Origin: Xylaria sp. FL1777
Taxonomy: Eukaryota; Ascomycota; Sordariomycetes; Xylariales; Xylariaceae
Direction: 5' to 3'
DNA length: 64,000 nucleotides
Assembly (NCBI GenBank): GCA_022578965.1
Contig: MU400523.1
Location: 1-64,000, forward strand
Shown: in pieces, positions 11,496-22,200 of the stretch
Numbering within the stretch: position 1 is the stretch's first letter
Layout of the letters: each line of letters opens with the position of its first letter
Position numbers and translations under genes: made by a program
Notes under the pieces: model-generated
Database searches by the model: none
What the model was told of the DNA's origin: nothing
The model's input: the letters and a program-made list of their open reading frames with translations, nothing else

Positions 11496-12222
11496 TCAGT
11501 CCCACCTGATCTTTGCGTTAGCATGTGCACGGTCTTCTTTGTAAGGTTAGAGCTCAAGTAATTTACCCTGTATCCTTTTGCCGCGAGCGGTCCCCAGACT
11601 CGCCCTTCTGCTTGCCCTAGGGTCACCCGTTAGCCCTCCCCTTCTCATATTCAAGGTGCAGGCGTGGATATCCCAATACGTACCGACATGCCTCCCTCTA
11701 CAACGAGCCGGTCCATCTGGTAGAACTTGCTGACTACAGTTTGTCGCTGCAAAAGACCTGTCAGCGACGCTATCCCTTTCCATACGAGGTGGAATCCCAA
11801 TAATAAGTCTTTTCCTTTTTTTCCCAAGGGGAGTAGTAGCACACCTTTATCGTCTGCAAGTCCTTGAGTCCCTTCTGGATGAGATCTTGTATTTGCCTCG
11901 GGTCTTCAACATTTTTGCTATCCCGGAATGCATCCCTCGTCCGGCGTTTCGCGTACTCGCGGAAGTTGTAGGCTTGGAACTCGCTGCCTGCGCGAAGTAG
12001 CTGTCGGTACTATATTTGCGCAATAGTGCAGGATCACATTAGCTTCGAGTTCTTTGCGATGCAGATATCGACGAGGTTAGCCACAGTGATGTGCTGCAGA
12101 TATGAGAAAGGAGAGTGACGTTGTGCAGCGCATCGACGCAGACAAGCCAAAGAGCATTGCTAGCTTACAAGCGACCGGGCCTGCTGTGGCAGGTCGCCCT
12201 TAAGGGCGGGGACAATGGACAT
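11496..12222 (-). CDS. isd11: ISD11 / LYRM4, Fe-S cluster biogenesis desulfurase-interacting protein
   Basis: Five exons: 12169-12222, 11845-12009, 11684-11746, 11567-11616 and 11496-11505, encoding 113 aa, too fragmented to appear as one long frame. ISD11 is a small LYR-motif protein of the mitochondrial matrix that binds and stabilises the cysteine desulfurase NFS1 and the acyl carrier protein. The LYR tripeptide is split by intron 1 (SL before, YRQLLRAG after). The core has the family segments [28 protein letters not shown] and [19 protein letters not shown]. The product ends RQKDTGWD, an ending I recall from fungal ISD11, after a final intron with a GCTAAC branch site. The reading frame is consistent over all joins. 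An alternative last exon is discussed in findings. Confidence 0.9.
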
Positions 12223-12781
12223 GCCGTTGTTTCGCGATATATTTTTCTTGTTTTCTGCCGACTGGGAGCTGTGGAATGAGGGTGGGAGGGTGGTAGAGAA
12301 TGGTAGAGAGCGGTTGCTGGGGGGTGAATATGGATTATCGCAGTAGATATTGGATGGGTATGGACTGCGCGGATGATGCAAAGTCCCCAGCTCAGGGCTC
12401 TTTTTCTGGAGCTGCCTGCCGCTAAAGCTCGGTCCTAACAAGCCGCCGGCGCCGAGCGCGCATCTATCGGCCGTCTCGGCGCAGTCGTCACTGACAAAGA
12501 AATTCATGGAATTGGCGTGCCTACCTAGTCTGGGTGTTACACATTCCAATAATGGTTTCACGGGCTTATTTAACGTAAGCGATAGCTGTGCATTTATCAT
12601 TCGTGGTTTCTTGTTGTAGCTATGAGTTGCTAAACTGTCAGATGCTTCTAAGGTTGTAATACTACATACCTAGTGGGTTAAGAAGCGCCCAATTTTTGCT
12701 ACCTTCAAATTCACATCTAGTCTAGTCAACAAAATCGAGTAGTGGTACACTTAGCAAGAAGGCCCGGGTAGTATTAAATTG
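12223..12781. other. Intergenic region, nothing recognised
   Basis: This is the upstream region of ISD11 and 3' flank of the zinc-finger gene. A minus-strand open frame extends upstream of the ISD11 start (up to 12600), but it has no family similarity and is not needed for the gene model. Confidence 0.4.
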
Positions 12782-14170
12782 TTAAGATACAACTGCTTCC
12801 GTCTTTTGCTCCCAGTCGGCTATAGCGTCACGCAGGGCGATAGGGTGCGCCTTAGTCTCCCTGGCCGAATACATCGTCTCGTCTTCTGCGTCAAACCCGA
12901 TCTGGCCTTCCTCGAAGCTTTCGTGATGTCTTCTTTCTCGCTCCGGGATATGGACTCTATCCCGATGCCGCTCAAAATTGGCATCAAGACAGCGCGAGGA
13001 GCAGAAGACAGATCCTTGTCCTAAATCTTCCACACACTCCCGACAAAAGACCACCAATGGCTCGTCAACCTCCATTTCCGAATCTGGGTCAGTTAAATTC
13101 AAGCATCCCGAACCCGACGAACATTCGTGTGATGCCTTGAAGTGTGAGTCCTGTATAGTGCATCATTAGTGTTAAGCTACAAGCTACAAGCTCCAAGCAG
13201 GGGAACGTACGTAGCCTTTTTCATGACATGATTCTGTGCAGAATAATGTTGGCTTATCCGACACTTTATAATAGTCACTCAGCAGTTGGCATAACGGGCA
13301 GGCTAGGAACTTCCGTGCGTCGATGGTCTTGTCACAGACAGAGCACGGAGAGAGGGTATCGGCGGCATTGTTCAGGGCTGCTTGGGCTTTTTCCTGTCGC
13401 ACCTGATCTCTCTTATTCTTATCAAGCTCGTGGGCTGCCTTAGCTCGTCGAAGTTCTTCCAGTTTCTTCTGCAACCCCTGCTTTTGATCCAAGTCTCCTT
13501 TGGCTGCTTGACGATCACGGACCATAACGCCGACTACTTCTGAAGGCGGCTTTCCATCCGCAATCATGTCGATATATTTCCGTGACTTGGCGGCGCCGAC
13601 AGGATCTCGCTCAGGCTGAAATAAGGCCTCTATGTATGCATGAGCCCGTGCCGATGGAGATTGCGCTGTTTTCACGCTGTTCAAAAATGCAGTGGGTACC
13701 TCCTCAGCATCCGCACCGAGGATTTTTCTCAGTTCCGATACGAGTTGGCCAATAGGTATATCTCGGTCGTTTAGTTTCTGCTGAAGTGCTCGTGCTTCAG
13801 CTGGTGACCTAGTCGCTGAATGTAGGCCGAGATTGCTGACTCTATCCCGGAACCACTCCTTCTTCTCACTGGCTATTCGTCCCTCGATAGTCTTAAAATC
13901 AACCTCATGTTGTCGAGCTTTGGCGAATAGGTCATCCAACTCCTGAAGAAAAGCCCTACGCCCTGAAAACCATTCTTTGAGAGCAGAGTTTAGATAGCGG
14001 TCCCTCAAACGGTTGATGAGACGAGTCCAGCATTCGGGACACTCTACCACATGGCTCTTGCCATGCTCTCGAATGCATGAATCTCTAATGCTCTCTAGAT
14101 CACGAGCACATGTGAGAGTGTCCCGCCGCCCTTTTTGGAGAGTCTCAAGTTCGTCCCATGGGTCTAACAT
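12782..14170 (-). CDS. Coiled-coil protein with tandem zinc-binding (FCxxxC) modules, unknown function
   Basis: Two exons, 13211-14170 and 12782-13150, joined in phase 0 through a GTACGT donor and TACAG acceptor; the product is about 442 aa. The start ATG at 14170 (MLDPWDELETLQKG) is the first in frame; further upstream codons are non-ATG. The N-terminal 200 residues contain CPECW and charged helices. A Lys/Glu/Gln-rich segment around residues 240-280 is probably a coiled coil. The C-terminal part is Cys/His-rich: CSVCDKTI, CPLCQLL, then FCTESCHEKGYDSHFKASH, then FCRECVED and FCSSRCLDANFERHRDRVH. The last and middle blocks look like two copies of one treble-clef or MYND-like fold split by the intron. 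I do not recognise a named family; protein or nucleic-acid binding is inferred only from the zinc ligands. Confidence 0.7.
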
Positions 14171-14802
14171 CTCTAGCCAATAGGTCCACAGAGGTGCGCA
14201 GAGGTACACAAAGGATCAACTCTGCTTAGAATCTCGCCTTAAGGTATTGTGTCCTTCGGTTCTTCGGAACTTTCTTTAGTTTTTTCTTCTCTTTTGATTT
14301 TTTTAACGCGTCGGGTAAGAAGTGCAAAGACGCCTTCATATGCTCTCAACAGATGTTTTCCTAAGATCTCACGGTGATCAATAGGACAAGTTCCCAAGTA
14401 CTTAAGGAGGCTGCAAAGGGAAATGACGAGATGAGAAGTTAAAGGCACCAGGTGAAAATCATAATGAAATGATATACTGCTATGATATAGCAAGAAAACA
14501 GTGTTAAATAGGAGCTTTCAGAACAGTTTACCAGTCAATAACGCGTTGTAAAGGTCGAAATGTACATATCCCTAGAGCTCAAGCTGCAGGGTGCAAAGTC
14601 CCATTATGCACCTATATGAGATGCTAATAGCAGTAAGTTGCACTAAGGGCGGGGGTGCCTAGCCTTCAATTCCACCCGTGGGTACCTACTTTATCTACAG
14701 TTGTGCTCTACAACTCCTACATTATTTCAACCTCAGCTTGCTTTAAAACCAACTACAGTCACAATAGTTCCCCAGTCTATGATACAAACACAACATTAAA
14801 TC
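14171..14802. other. Intergenic region between divergent genes
   Basis: This is the shared upstream region of the zinc-finger gene (minus) and SF3B5 (plus). A lysine-rich minus-strand open frame at 14239-14493 has no recognisable family and was not accepted as a gene. No promoter motif could be assigned with confidence. Confidence 0.35.
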
Positions 14803-15158
14803 ATGGTAAGCTTTTAATTTCCAATGTTATCTTCTATCCCTCAAGCCAGACTTGCTGACAAACCTAGGCCGACAAACTCCGCACACAACAAGAGCTCGAG
14901 CGCCTACAGGCCAAGTACATCGGAACAGGACATCCCGACACGACGTCGTGGGAATGGCGAACGAATATATCGCGCGATACGTACTCGAGTCTCGTCGGCC
15001 ACCCGCCGCAGTTAGCCTACATATCCCTTGCGCAAAACGAGCCCGCCGCGAAGGTACGGGCCCAGCTCATCCGGAAGATGATTCAACCATGCGGTCCGCC
15101 GCCTCCGCGCGAAGGAGAGGAGCACATTTTGCAGAATGGACGAAACGGGAATGCCTAA
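14803..15158 (+). CDS. sf3b5: Splicing factor 3B subunit 5 (SF3b10)
   Basis: Exon 1 is the start codon alone (14803-14805). An intron at 14806-14867 with a GTAAGC donor, GCTGAC branch and CCTAG acceptor follows, then exon 2 at 14868-15158. The product is 97 aa. SF3B5 is the smallest subunit of the SF3b complex of U2 snRNP, which helps recognise the intron branch point. Family signatures are LQAKYIGTGHPDTTSWEW, SRDTYSSLVGHPP, ARVR-like KVRAQLIRKM and IQPCGPPP, covering almost the whole protein, and the length matches the family. It is convergent with NSE3, whose stop lies 236 bases downstream on the other strand. Confidence 0.95.
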
Positions 15159-15394
15159 TCTCACCGATACGGTTTTCTACCCGCAGCGACTCAACTCACT
15201 AAGACATACAAGCTCAAATCCGACGACAGAGTCCTCCATCGCGAAAATCACTGACCCTTCGACTACGGAGTACTTCTATTATAGTAGCAGGGTCTCCTCC
15301 ATTTACAGGGCTGCATTTCGGTACAGCATCCGGCATAGCATTACCTCTGCCCATACTAGGCATCGAATCGGAGCCTTCCAATGGTATTCGACAG

Positions 15395-16476
15395 CTACTC
15401 TTCCTCTTGTTCCGCCATACCCCTGTTCGCAGCAGGAGCCTGCGCGGCCCTTCGTACGCCTAGACTTTTCTCTAACTTTGTATCGAAGTCATCTGGCGGA
15501 TCATGCCAGACCTCACCTGCGATTTGGGCGATACTCTGGGGCGACACCTCGACTCTACCTCGCGGCCCAACACACCATGTGATTGAATCCTCGTCTCCTT
15601 CGACCTTCTCGACGACTTTGTCGAGATACCCTTGCCGAATGAGCTTCTGCAATACATTATCGGTCTTGTCCATGGGGAGGTTCTGGTTGGCGTTGAGGCG
15701 TGTCAAGTATCGTCTTAACTTCATATCGCTCAGTTCGCCACTAGACAGTGTGATAAGTGAGATCACGATGGTGTAGAAGGCAACATAGGCAGCTTCTTCG
15801 GCGGCGCTCGGCGAAAGTGAGGGGCTGATGATGGATTGTGTCCGGTATTCTTTAGGCAAGCAGGAGATAAGGATGTATTGGCGGGAGGATGCGGACGCTT
15901 GCGAAGTACCTCTTTTAACGGCTTCTACAATCGGAGCGATGCATCGGTCAGCAGGTTCACTCCATTTATATCGGTAGTACGAGCACTAAGGAATCGTAAT
16001 ACGGATGGGCGGCCTCTTACTTTGCTTGTCTTTTAGAGTACGCTTCTCCCTGGTGGGCAATGCAGCCATCTCCATACCAAAGACCTTCTGTAACTGTTCC
16101 TGTGCGGCATCGAACACTCGTCTGAAGGATCTCGCGTGAGTACCAAGCACTAGTACAATAGACCATCAGTAAGTAGTTGTGTGACATGAAATAATAGCTT
16201 ACCCTTCTCTCGTATACCGTCGCGTTTGATTGGTATCCTAGCATATTCACAGGCTAGAGCATAGCGGACGAGCTTCTTGACAAGCTGGTCGTCAGAGGTG
16301 TTGTCGGCGCCAGCTGGCCTGTCCATGTCGATATCTTGTTCGTCGTCGTTCTCGGATTCATCGGAGCCCTCGTCGGATTCCGGGACGCGTCTAGGTTGGC
16401 GCCGATTGCGGCTATTATCTTCGGCGTCGTCGTCGTCGTCATGGTGGGCAGTCCGCCTTCGCCTCTGAGGGGCCAT
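15395..16476 (-). CDS. nse3: NSE3, MAGE-domain subunit of the Smc5/6 complex
   Basis: Three exons: 16203-16476, 16021-16149 and 15395-15924, encoding about 310 aa; phases agree and each join has a canonical donor and acceptor. NSE3 is the MAGE-family, DNA-binding partner of the NSE1 RING protein and NSE4 in the Smc5/6 DNA-repair complex. The N-terminus is disordered, with Arg-rich and Asp/Glu-rich stretches. The MAGE domain starts near DDQLVKKLVRYALACEY and continues through VFGMEMAALPTRE. It then runs on to YILISCLPKEYR and winged-helix segments such as SSGELSDMKLRRYLTRLNAN and DNVLQKLIRQGYLDKV. The intron at 15925-16020 removes an in-frame stop. The C-terminal tail is short and acidic. Confidence 0.88.
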
Positions 16477-17182
16477 GACGATGATGGGATGTGTGCAAGC
16501 GCTGAAATATATTGAGAAAAAGCCTCCTACAATACGATGTGCGCCTGAAGGCTCGTGTTGATAAAGATTTCTGACGCGCCTGGACCGTATTCAACAATGT
16601 CGGGGTATTCGCCGCGGCGTACTGCAATTGATTATAAGACGTGTCGGTGTCAGCTTTTGCATCCCTCAACAATAAGTACATGTAGTGAAGGTGGGCTGTA
16701 TACGTACAGGGTAGGTAAGTACCTAGGTACCTAGCGTGGCAGGATAAACCAACGCCGCTTTTATCCTAAGCTAATCGCATAACTCTAGTCTCTATCTAAA
16801 CCGTAAGAAACGGATTCCTCATGAGGCAATTTTATTACTTGCAACGGACTATTAGCAAAAAAAGAATAAATTGATAATTAATTACGATCTAAAATAGGCC
16901 TCTCCGCCTTACTTGTTAACATCAACGCCTCGCTCGAGCCATGCGCGTCGGCAACAACAATGAAACCGGTCAAATCCTGAGCAGAATGATCATGATTTAT
17001 CTCGTGGCAGGTCTACGTATATAAGCGCATTGTGTTCAATTACCCAATAAACGCCGACAATCACTCGAGGCTCAACTGTACGCTAAGAGTAGCCAGAAAG
17101 TCGAAATTAATCGTCAAGTCATAAGTCCCTCAAGATACACATCATGTCCGAAATTCTCAGTGTATTTAGGTCGCCATAAAGC
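16477..17182. other. Upstream region of NSE3, no gene recognised
   Basis: AT-rich sequence. It contains the ACCTAGGTACCTAG palindromic motif at about 16711-16735, one of several such copies in the window. There is no convincing coding frame. Confidence 0.35.
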
Positions 17183-17986
17183 TCATCCCGTAAGCTTCGC
17201 CTCACCCACAACGGCTCCAACGGCTTGGACGTCTTGGCTCCCCACTCTCCCGGCCGCCTTAGCGCATGGCCACCGCGTCCACCGTTGTGGTCTCGCCGAC
17301 GTCTCGCCTTCCTCAATACACCGTTTTTTAAGGGGAAGAGGAACGAGCGGCCCGGTTGGGTCCGAGTAGATGGTTTTATTTTCGATAAGATCCACTGACA
17401 ACTCAGACTCAACAATAAATCCATTGATGGTGCTGAGAAGGGAGAAAACCCGAAAGTTGTCAAGCTCGAATTTGAAGAAATCGGTGTCATCCTTGAGGCT
17501 ATTAATTTCGAGCTTCGCAAGGGACCTGGACGATTGGGGCGTCTTGGTTGCAGGAGATGGTCTGGCAACGCGGACATTGGTGAGCAGCCCGAACGTTTAC
17601 AATAGCAGGAATTTCGGCGTAGTAAACACCGGTAGTCGACATGGTGGGCCGATCAGACGAAGTCTGCATGTGTTAGGCAATAGCAGGACTATGGAAACGA
17701 GAGGCATACCGGCAGAAGAACTAATGGAGACAAGACACGTATAGGTAGCAGAATTGGATGGAAATGAGAGGCGTGCGGGCACTATACTAGAAATCTCGGA
17801 GGTAGAAGCAGTGGAAGGTCAACACATTGGTGTAAAAGGTGTTAGCGTAAAAAATATGTTAGTGCGTAGATATAGATTCCCGAGCGCACGTTGTTGGTTT
17901 ATTACAGCAGCAAAAAGACGGCCACGAACGAGGGCCTCATCAGCGTTGTGTTTCTTCATGTCAGCTTTCAAGGCAGAACCCATGGT
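17183..17986 (-). CDS. Unrecognised coding-like stretch, gene model unresolved
   Basis: Three minus-strand stretches look coding. A good ATG near 17983 opens a segment starting MGSALKADMKKHNADEALV and continuing with GRLFAAVINQQRALGNLY. A second ATG near 17641 starts MSTTGVYYAEIPAI. A longer frame from about 17590 to 17183 contains SLAKLEINSLKDDTDFFKF, ELDNFRVFSLLSTINGF and IVESELSVDLIENKTIYSDP. They are in different frames, and I could not find one set of splice sites joining all three convincingly. This is either a multi-exon gene of unknown family or a decaying one. No domain is recognised, and no function is proposed. Confidence 0.3.
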
Positions 17987-18497
17987 ATAGAACTTGTGCT
18001 CGGTTGCCTTTCCATCGAGAGATTCAGGAGCGCGAGGCTTGAAAACGACCGTTGTATCGTAGCGGACATGGATGAATGTTGTATGACTTTAGGACATGGT
18101 CCATAGCCTGCAAATCGGCGCGATTGACGGTACAACTGATGGAACGAGGGAATAGTCGCCTCTATCTCATATCTTCTCGATTCCTGATTATAGGCAATAT
18201 TATATTTAGCTAACATATGGCCACTGGTTATAGGCACATCGTCCCATCACAAAGTCCCCAGCTAAATATGTAAGTCTTCTGATTCAGTAAGCTGCCAGTC
18301 TGACCTAACTATCAATAGATCTATATGCCTTTGGAAGGTAACGATACATATCGCTTGTCACGGAGTGACATCTTCTTAAACTTACTTGACTTAATTGTTG
18401 CAAATGTTTTCCGAATGACAAACGAAGATCTTGATGTTCTATTTAAAAATTGTCCTCTTGTATACAAATTGGGGTTCACTTCTTATACTAGCCTATG

Positions 18498-20460
18498 CTA
18501 TAAGAGATCGATGCAAGTCGATGCTGTCCAATCAAATGCAGGAACTTTGCCACGGAAATTCCCAATTCCAACCCTTTTATATAACGGATGCTGAATATGA
18601 GAAACTAGTTCTAGTATAAGGAACGTTTCGTGAATAAACTTAGTATCTAGATGCATTCTAGACCGCAAAAGGAGACACTTGTAGTGGTATGGTGGATTAA
18701 TATTGGCGCTGTCGAACTGTGCTGCACATCTTAATGGAAGAGGCTTGCGGTCTTCTGCGACGCTTTCTTCCACAACAAGAAAGAATGGTGGGTTAACTTC
18801 ACCAGCATCAGTTGCCACCTCAAGTAATACGTCCCGTGTAGGCCCTCGGAGAACAAGTCGAGTTCTTTGTATACTGGATGTAAATGCTGTACCACGCCAA
18901 GAAACCTCCCAGTCGATTAAATTTGTATGATCTTGGATGGCTTCGTTAACAGGCTTGGACCTATTAGTAAGCTTCCAAAGGTCAAAAGTAATCGTCGCTG
19001 GACAAGACAGCCATGACCAAGATGGTATGTTAAGGTCTTTGACACTCTGCCCCATATCATAACATGTTCCTGTCCTTACCCAAAGAAGATCTCGCGTGAT
19101 CGAGAAATCCCAGAGACCCAAAACAGGCAAACCGCCCGCCATTTCCTGGTAGTGCTGTACGATGCCGGCTAATGCACATAACCTATCTCGTACGAACGAG
19201 AATTTCCGCTTTGAATAATTCGTCATCCAAATCCGCCATGTATCTTCATACGATGCATCAAAACCATCTTGGAAGACCCAAGTAAGGCCCTTATGAATGA
19301 ACTGACCTTCACGGCGTGCTCGGAAAATGGCTCCTGGTTCTGTCTGATATGTGGACATGCACTGCCAATAAAGTGACCGGCGCATACAGAATATCATGCG
19401 TTGTGAAAGAACATGTTCTTGGAGCGTCCAACCTCGAGTACTTAGAATATTTTGCTGAGTAGCTCCTCGGACATCGCCTGCCTGGATTCTTACAATGTCC
19501 GAGAGCCTGTCAGTCGAATATGGTGGTGTGGTAAAGAAGGCTAGCAATTCCTGCTCTTTGTAGGTCTGGGGGCTATCATGGGAGGGTCCCGGGGCTGAAG
19601 ACTGATTTTTGAAGCAACCTTCTGTGCTTTGACTGGCTTCGGATGCAGCAATAGTGAGAATGGCTCCCGAGTAGACATCCTTCATGGAAGCCGCTTCGAC
19701 TTCCCATTCCAGTGGGTCATCTTGCACTATGCAAAGTGAATCAATCCAAAGATATCGGATACCTAATGCCTCGGCAATCGAAATCGCGTCGCGAAAGGTT
19801 TGTGGGAGTAAAGGAAAGGGGATTTCCCTGGTATATATTGCTTCATTCGCTTTCGTTGTCCGTATTGGCATGGTTGGACCCCAACAATGACTAACAGCAA
19901 TATATCTCGTTCCAGCAGAGAGATATGTACTTCTCACTAGCCTTAGTGGGGGATGTCCCGAGGGGCCAGCTTCGATTAAGCGCTTCGGTAAGTAATTCGC
20001 TGATGACCCGCAAGAATGATGATTAGACAAGCAGTCGTTTAGCCAGGTCTTCATTGTTGAAATCTTTGTGGGAATTGAAGTTTCAGGAACCTTCCAGATC
20101 TCGCGGTTTGAGGCTGCAGCTGTCCTCGGGGGTTAGAAAACAAGACTTAAAAAGCAAGGAGGAGATTAAATACAGTTAGCCTGACAGGTAGTGATTGAAA
20201 ATTGGTTTCTGTAAGACCGTCTATCATTTAAATTGACAAAATCGACCCGTAATATCGCACATGATACTCCTGTAGGGTTGTTTTGCACATCTCTAAGGCT
20301 AATATCAAGAGAAATCAATTTCCTGTCAATAGGGGCTTCGAAGTTGGCTTGATCTAGCCGTAACGACCAATTGTCGCGGATCACGCAGCATAGACGACGT
20401 TTCGCGAAGTGGAAATAACTGCGAGCAGAATTGGCAAAGACCTGCTTCTAATACCGCCAT
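18498..20460 (-). CDS. HET-domain (heterokaryon incompatibility-type) protein
   Basis: The main exon runs from the stop at 18498 up to an acceptor near 20117. It encodes a HET domain, with YIAVSHCWGP, LPQTFRDAISIAEALGIRYL, LWIDSLCIVQDD and MKDVYSGAILTIAA as the classic signatures. Further down, RGWTLQEHVLSQRMIF matches the usual W-T-L-Q-E element. HET domains occur in large fungal families that trigger cell death or non-self responses; the trigger of this one is unknown. Upstream an exon (about 20166-20390) joins through a weak GTATTT donor into residues before MKTWLNDC. The N-terminus is uncertain: the ATG at 20460 gives MAVLEAGLCQFCSQLF, which resembles HET protein N-termini, but its frame differs from the following exon by one base. 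It could reflect an unseen intron or a frameshift. The main exon alone gives about 518 residues from the ATG at 20054. Confidence 0.8.
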
Positions 20461-20865
20461 TATTTCATTGCAAGGAGAATGATGTTTTCACGAACGAAGA
20501 TGCGGGGTCAGCCTTCAGCACAACCTTGAAAGCCTGTCAGTACCCATTGTTTTACCCTGCATCTTACTACCGGTAGTTCCCGCTGCTTACCCACACGCCT
20601 ACACTATTTTAGACACTCGGGGTTTAAGAAGAAGGTTCCTGGGTCTGGGGGGGTATTTATTCCGGATTCCAATTGTGCTAATTGTTATTGAAACCCATAC
20701 TTCTGACAATGCACTACTGACCCTTTTGATTCTCCCCAGCCCTGGGCCGTCTGAATATAGAAGCAAGGTGCCGGCGAGTTGTCCGTTGAAGCTCCCAGCG
20801 AAGAACGACCACCCGACTTCTACAATAGTTTTGAATCCACTCAGATCTAGCGGCAAAGCACCTTC
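20461..20865. other. Intergenic region, nothing recognised
   Basis: This short gap lies between the HET gene start and the stop of the metzincin-like gene. No coding frame or repeat is evident. Confidence 0.35.
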
Positions 20866-22200
20866 CTAAGGGTCGATGTCGCGGATGGGGAAGCCGTCGA
20901 TGTTGTGTTCCTTGGGGAACCCCATAAAATCGTGAAACAGCTTTATGTCCTGCCAGTGTAGGGAAATGTTCCTAGGATGGCAATAGGTGGCCAGGACTGA
21001 CATATCATTCGGAGAGCCTAGCAGGACACATGGAAGGCCGCTCTCGTTCTTGTCTGCATTCTGATGACGACCACCCAGGATATGGGCGCTTTCATGGAGG
21101 AAGGTCCTCATCATGTACGGGCGGAAAGAAGTGTCAAATGAAGAAGCATAGACGTAAAGTTTGCATGGACGGGAGCGTGGAGGCACTGCATCAACCGGGA
21201 AAAAGGACCTTGCGAGCACCAAGTGACGAGTATCCGGCGATCCGCCCTCTGGCTCGTGCTTATACTTGAGCTTGAAGATAATTGGGCCGGTGTTTGGTTC
21301 AACGAACTCGAACTTGACGCCGATGTCGACACAGTTCCACAACTCAACTGCATTTTGGAGAGACTTGAGGGCGTAACAGGCATCACAATCGCTACGACCA
21401 TTGGCCGAAAATGATTCATAGTCAATACTGTATTTGATGACTGAACCCTGCTTCCAGCGGCCGATGAACCTATTGTAGCCCCTGTGAAGATGAAGATCAC
21501 AGCTGTCTCGTCCAACATATCCCTGAGTGAGGCAGAGGAACTTGGTGTTGTCGAGTGTGGATTCTGTCTTGCTGCTCACGCTTGACTCTTCTCTTGGCGG
21601 CTCGTCCCAAGGTGCATAGTTTTCGCGGACGGTGATGGCATGTCCGTCGCGTGAGCCAGGAGAATCAGCAGGGTGGCTGACGGTGCTGGGGAACGGTGGT
21701 TCCGTATCCTCCTGTGCAATAAGCTTCGCTCCCACACAGAGGAGAAGCTCGTCTGGGTCCGAGTTTGCTGCGCTTAGCGGATCCATATTCGAGTTGAAGA
21801 CGGAGTCACCATCGCCATTGTGCTCCTCATCCCGAATTAGTTTTTGCCCTTCTGTCTGTGCTGACTCGCCGGGAAACAGCTCAAACTCGGTCGGGTCGGT
21901 GGTTTCATCGCTCTGGCTTGAGATAGAATCGGAACCGACGGTGCTATCTTCTTCGCTTGATCTTAGCTCGACGGCACGCGACGTCGAAGAAGACAGCATG
22001 GACTAGGCAGCAATAGGTGATAAGTTTGTGGGCCTTAGACGGGAGATAGACGATCATGTTGCTCTTACATTTGCCGCGACCTTTCCGCCGTGGTCATCGA
22101 GGTCGTTGTCCAAGTCCTTAGGTTGGGCGGGAAAGTGATCGTACGCCAGGGCGTCGCGTACGCGGTGGAGGCCGAGAGGAGCTACAATGTAGGAGGCGAT
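20866..22200 (-). CDS. Metzincin-type zinc metalloprotease-like protein
   Basis: The main exon (20866-22002) ends in a domain with FLHESAHILGGRH at about 21066-21102, a full HExxHxxGxxH zinc site of the metzincin clan. About 20 residues later comes NDMSVLATYC, a possible Met-turn. The preceding SVIKYSIDYESF and ALKSLQNAVELWN segments resemble the strand and helix of matrixin-like catalytic domains. Before that is an acidic, Ser/Thr-rich region of about 150 residues. An upstream exon joins through GTAAGA/CCTAG (intron 22003-22068) and encodes APLGLHRVRDALAYDHFPAQ; the exact start beyond about 22190 is not resolved. No signal peptide was seen in the readable part, unusual for this clan. Peptidase activity is inferred from the zinc motif; substrate unknown. 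Confidence 0.65.

Noticed and set aside
14239..14493. Lysine-rich minus-strand frame upstream of the zinc-finger gene
   Set aside because: The listed frame lacks a good ATG context, has no homology I recognise, and does not splice into the neighbouring gene.
15925..16020. In-frame stop inside NSE3
   Set aside because: It lies in an intron (GTAAGA donor, TTGTAG acceptor) that joins the MAGE-domain blocks in the correct phase.
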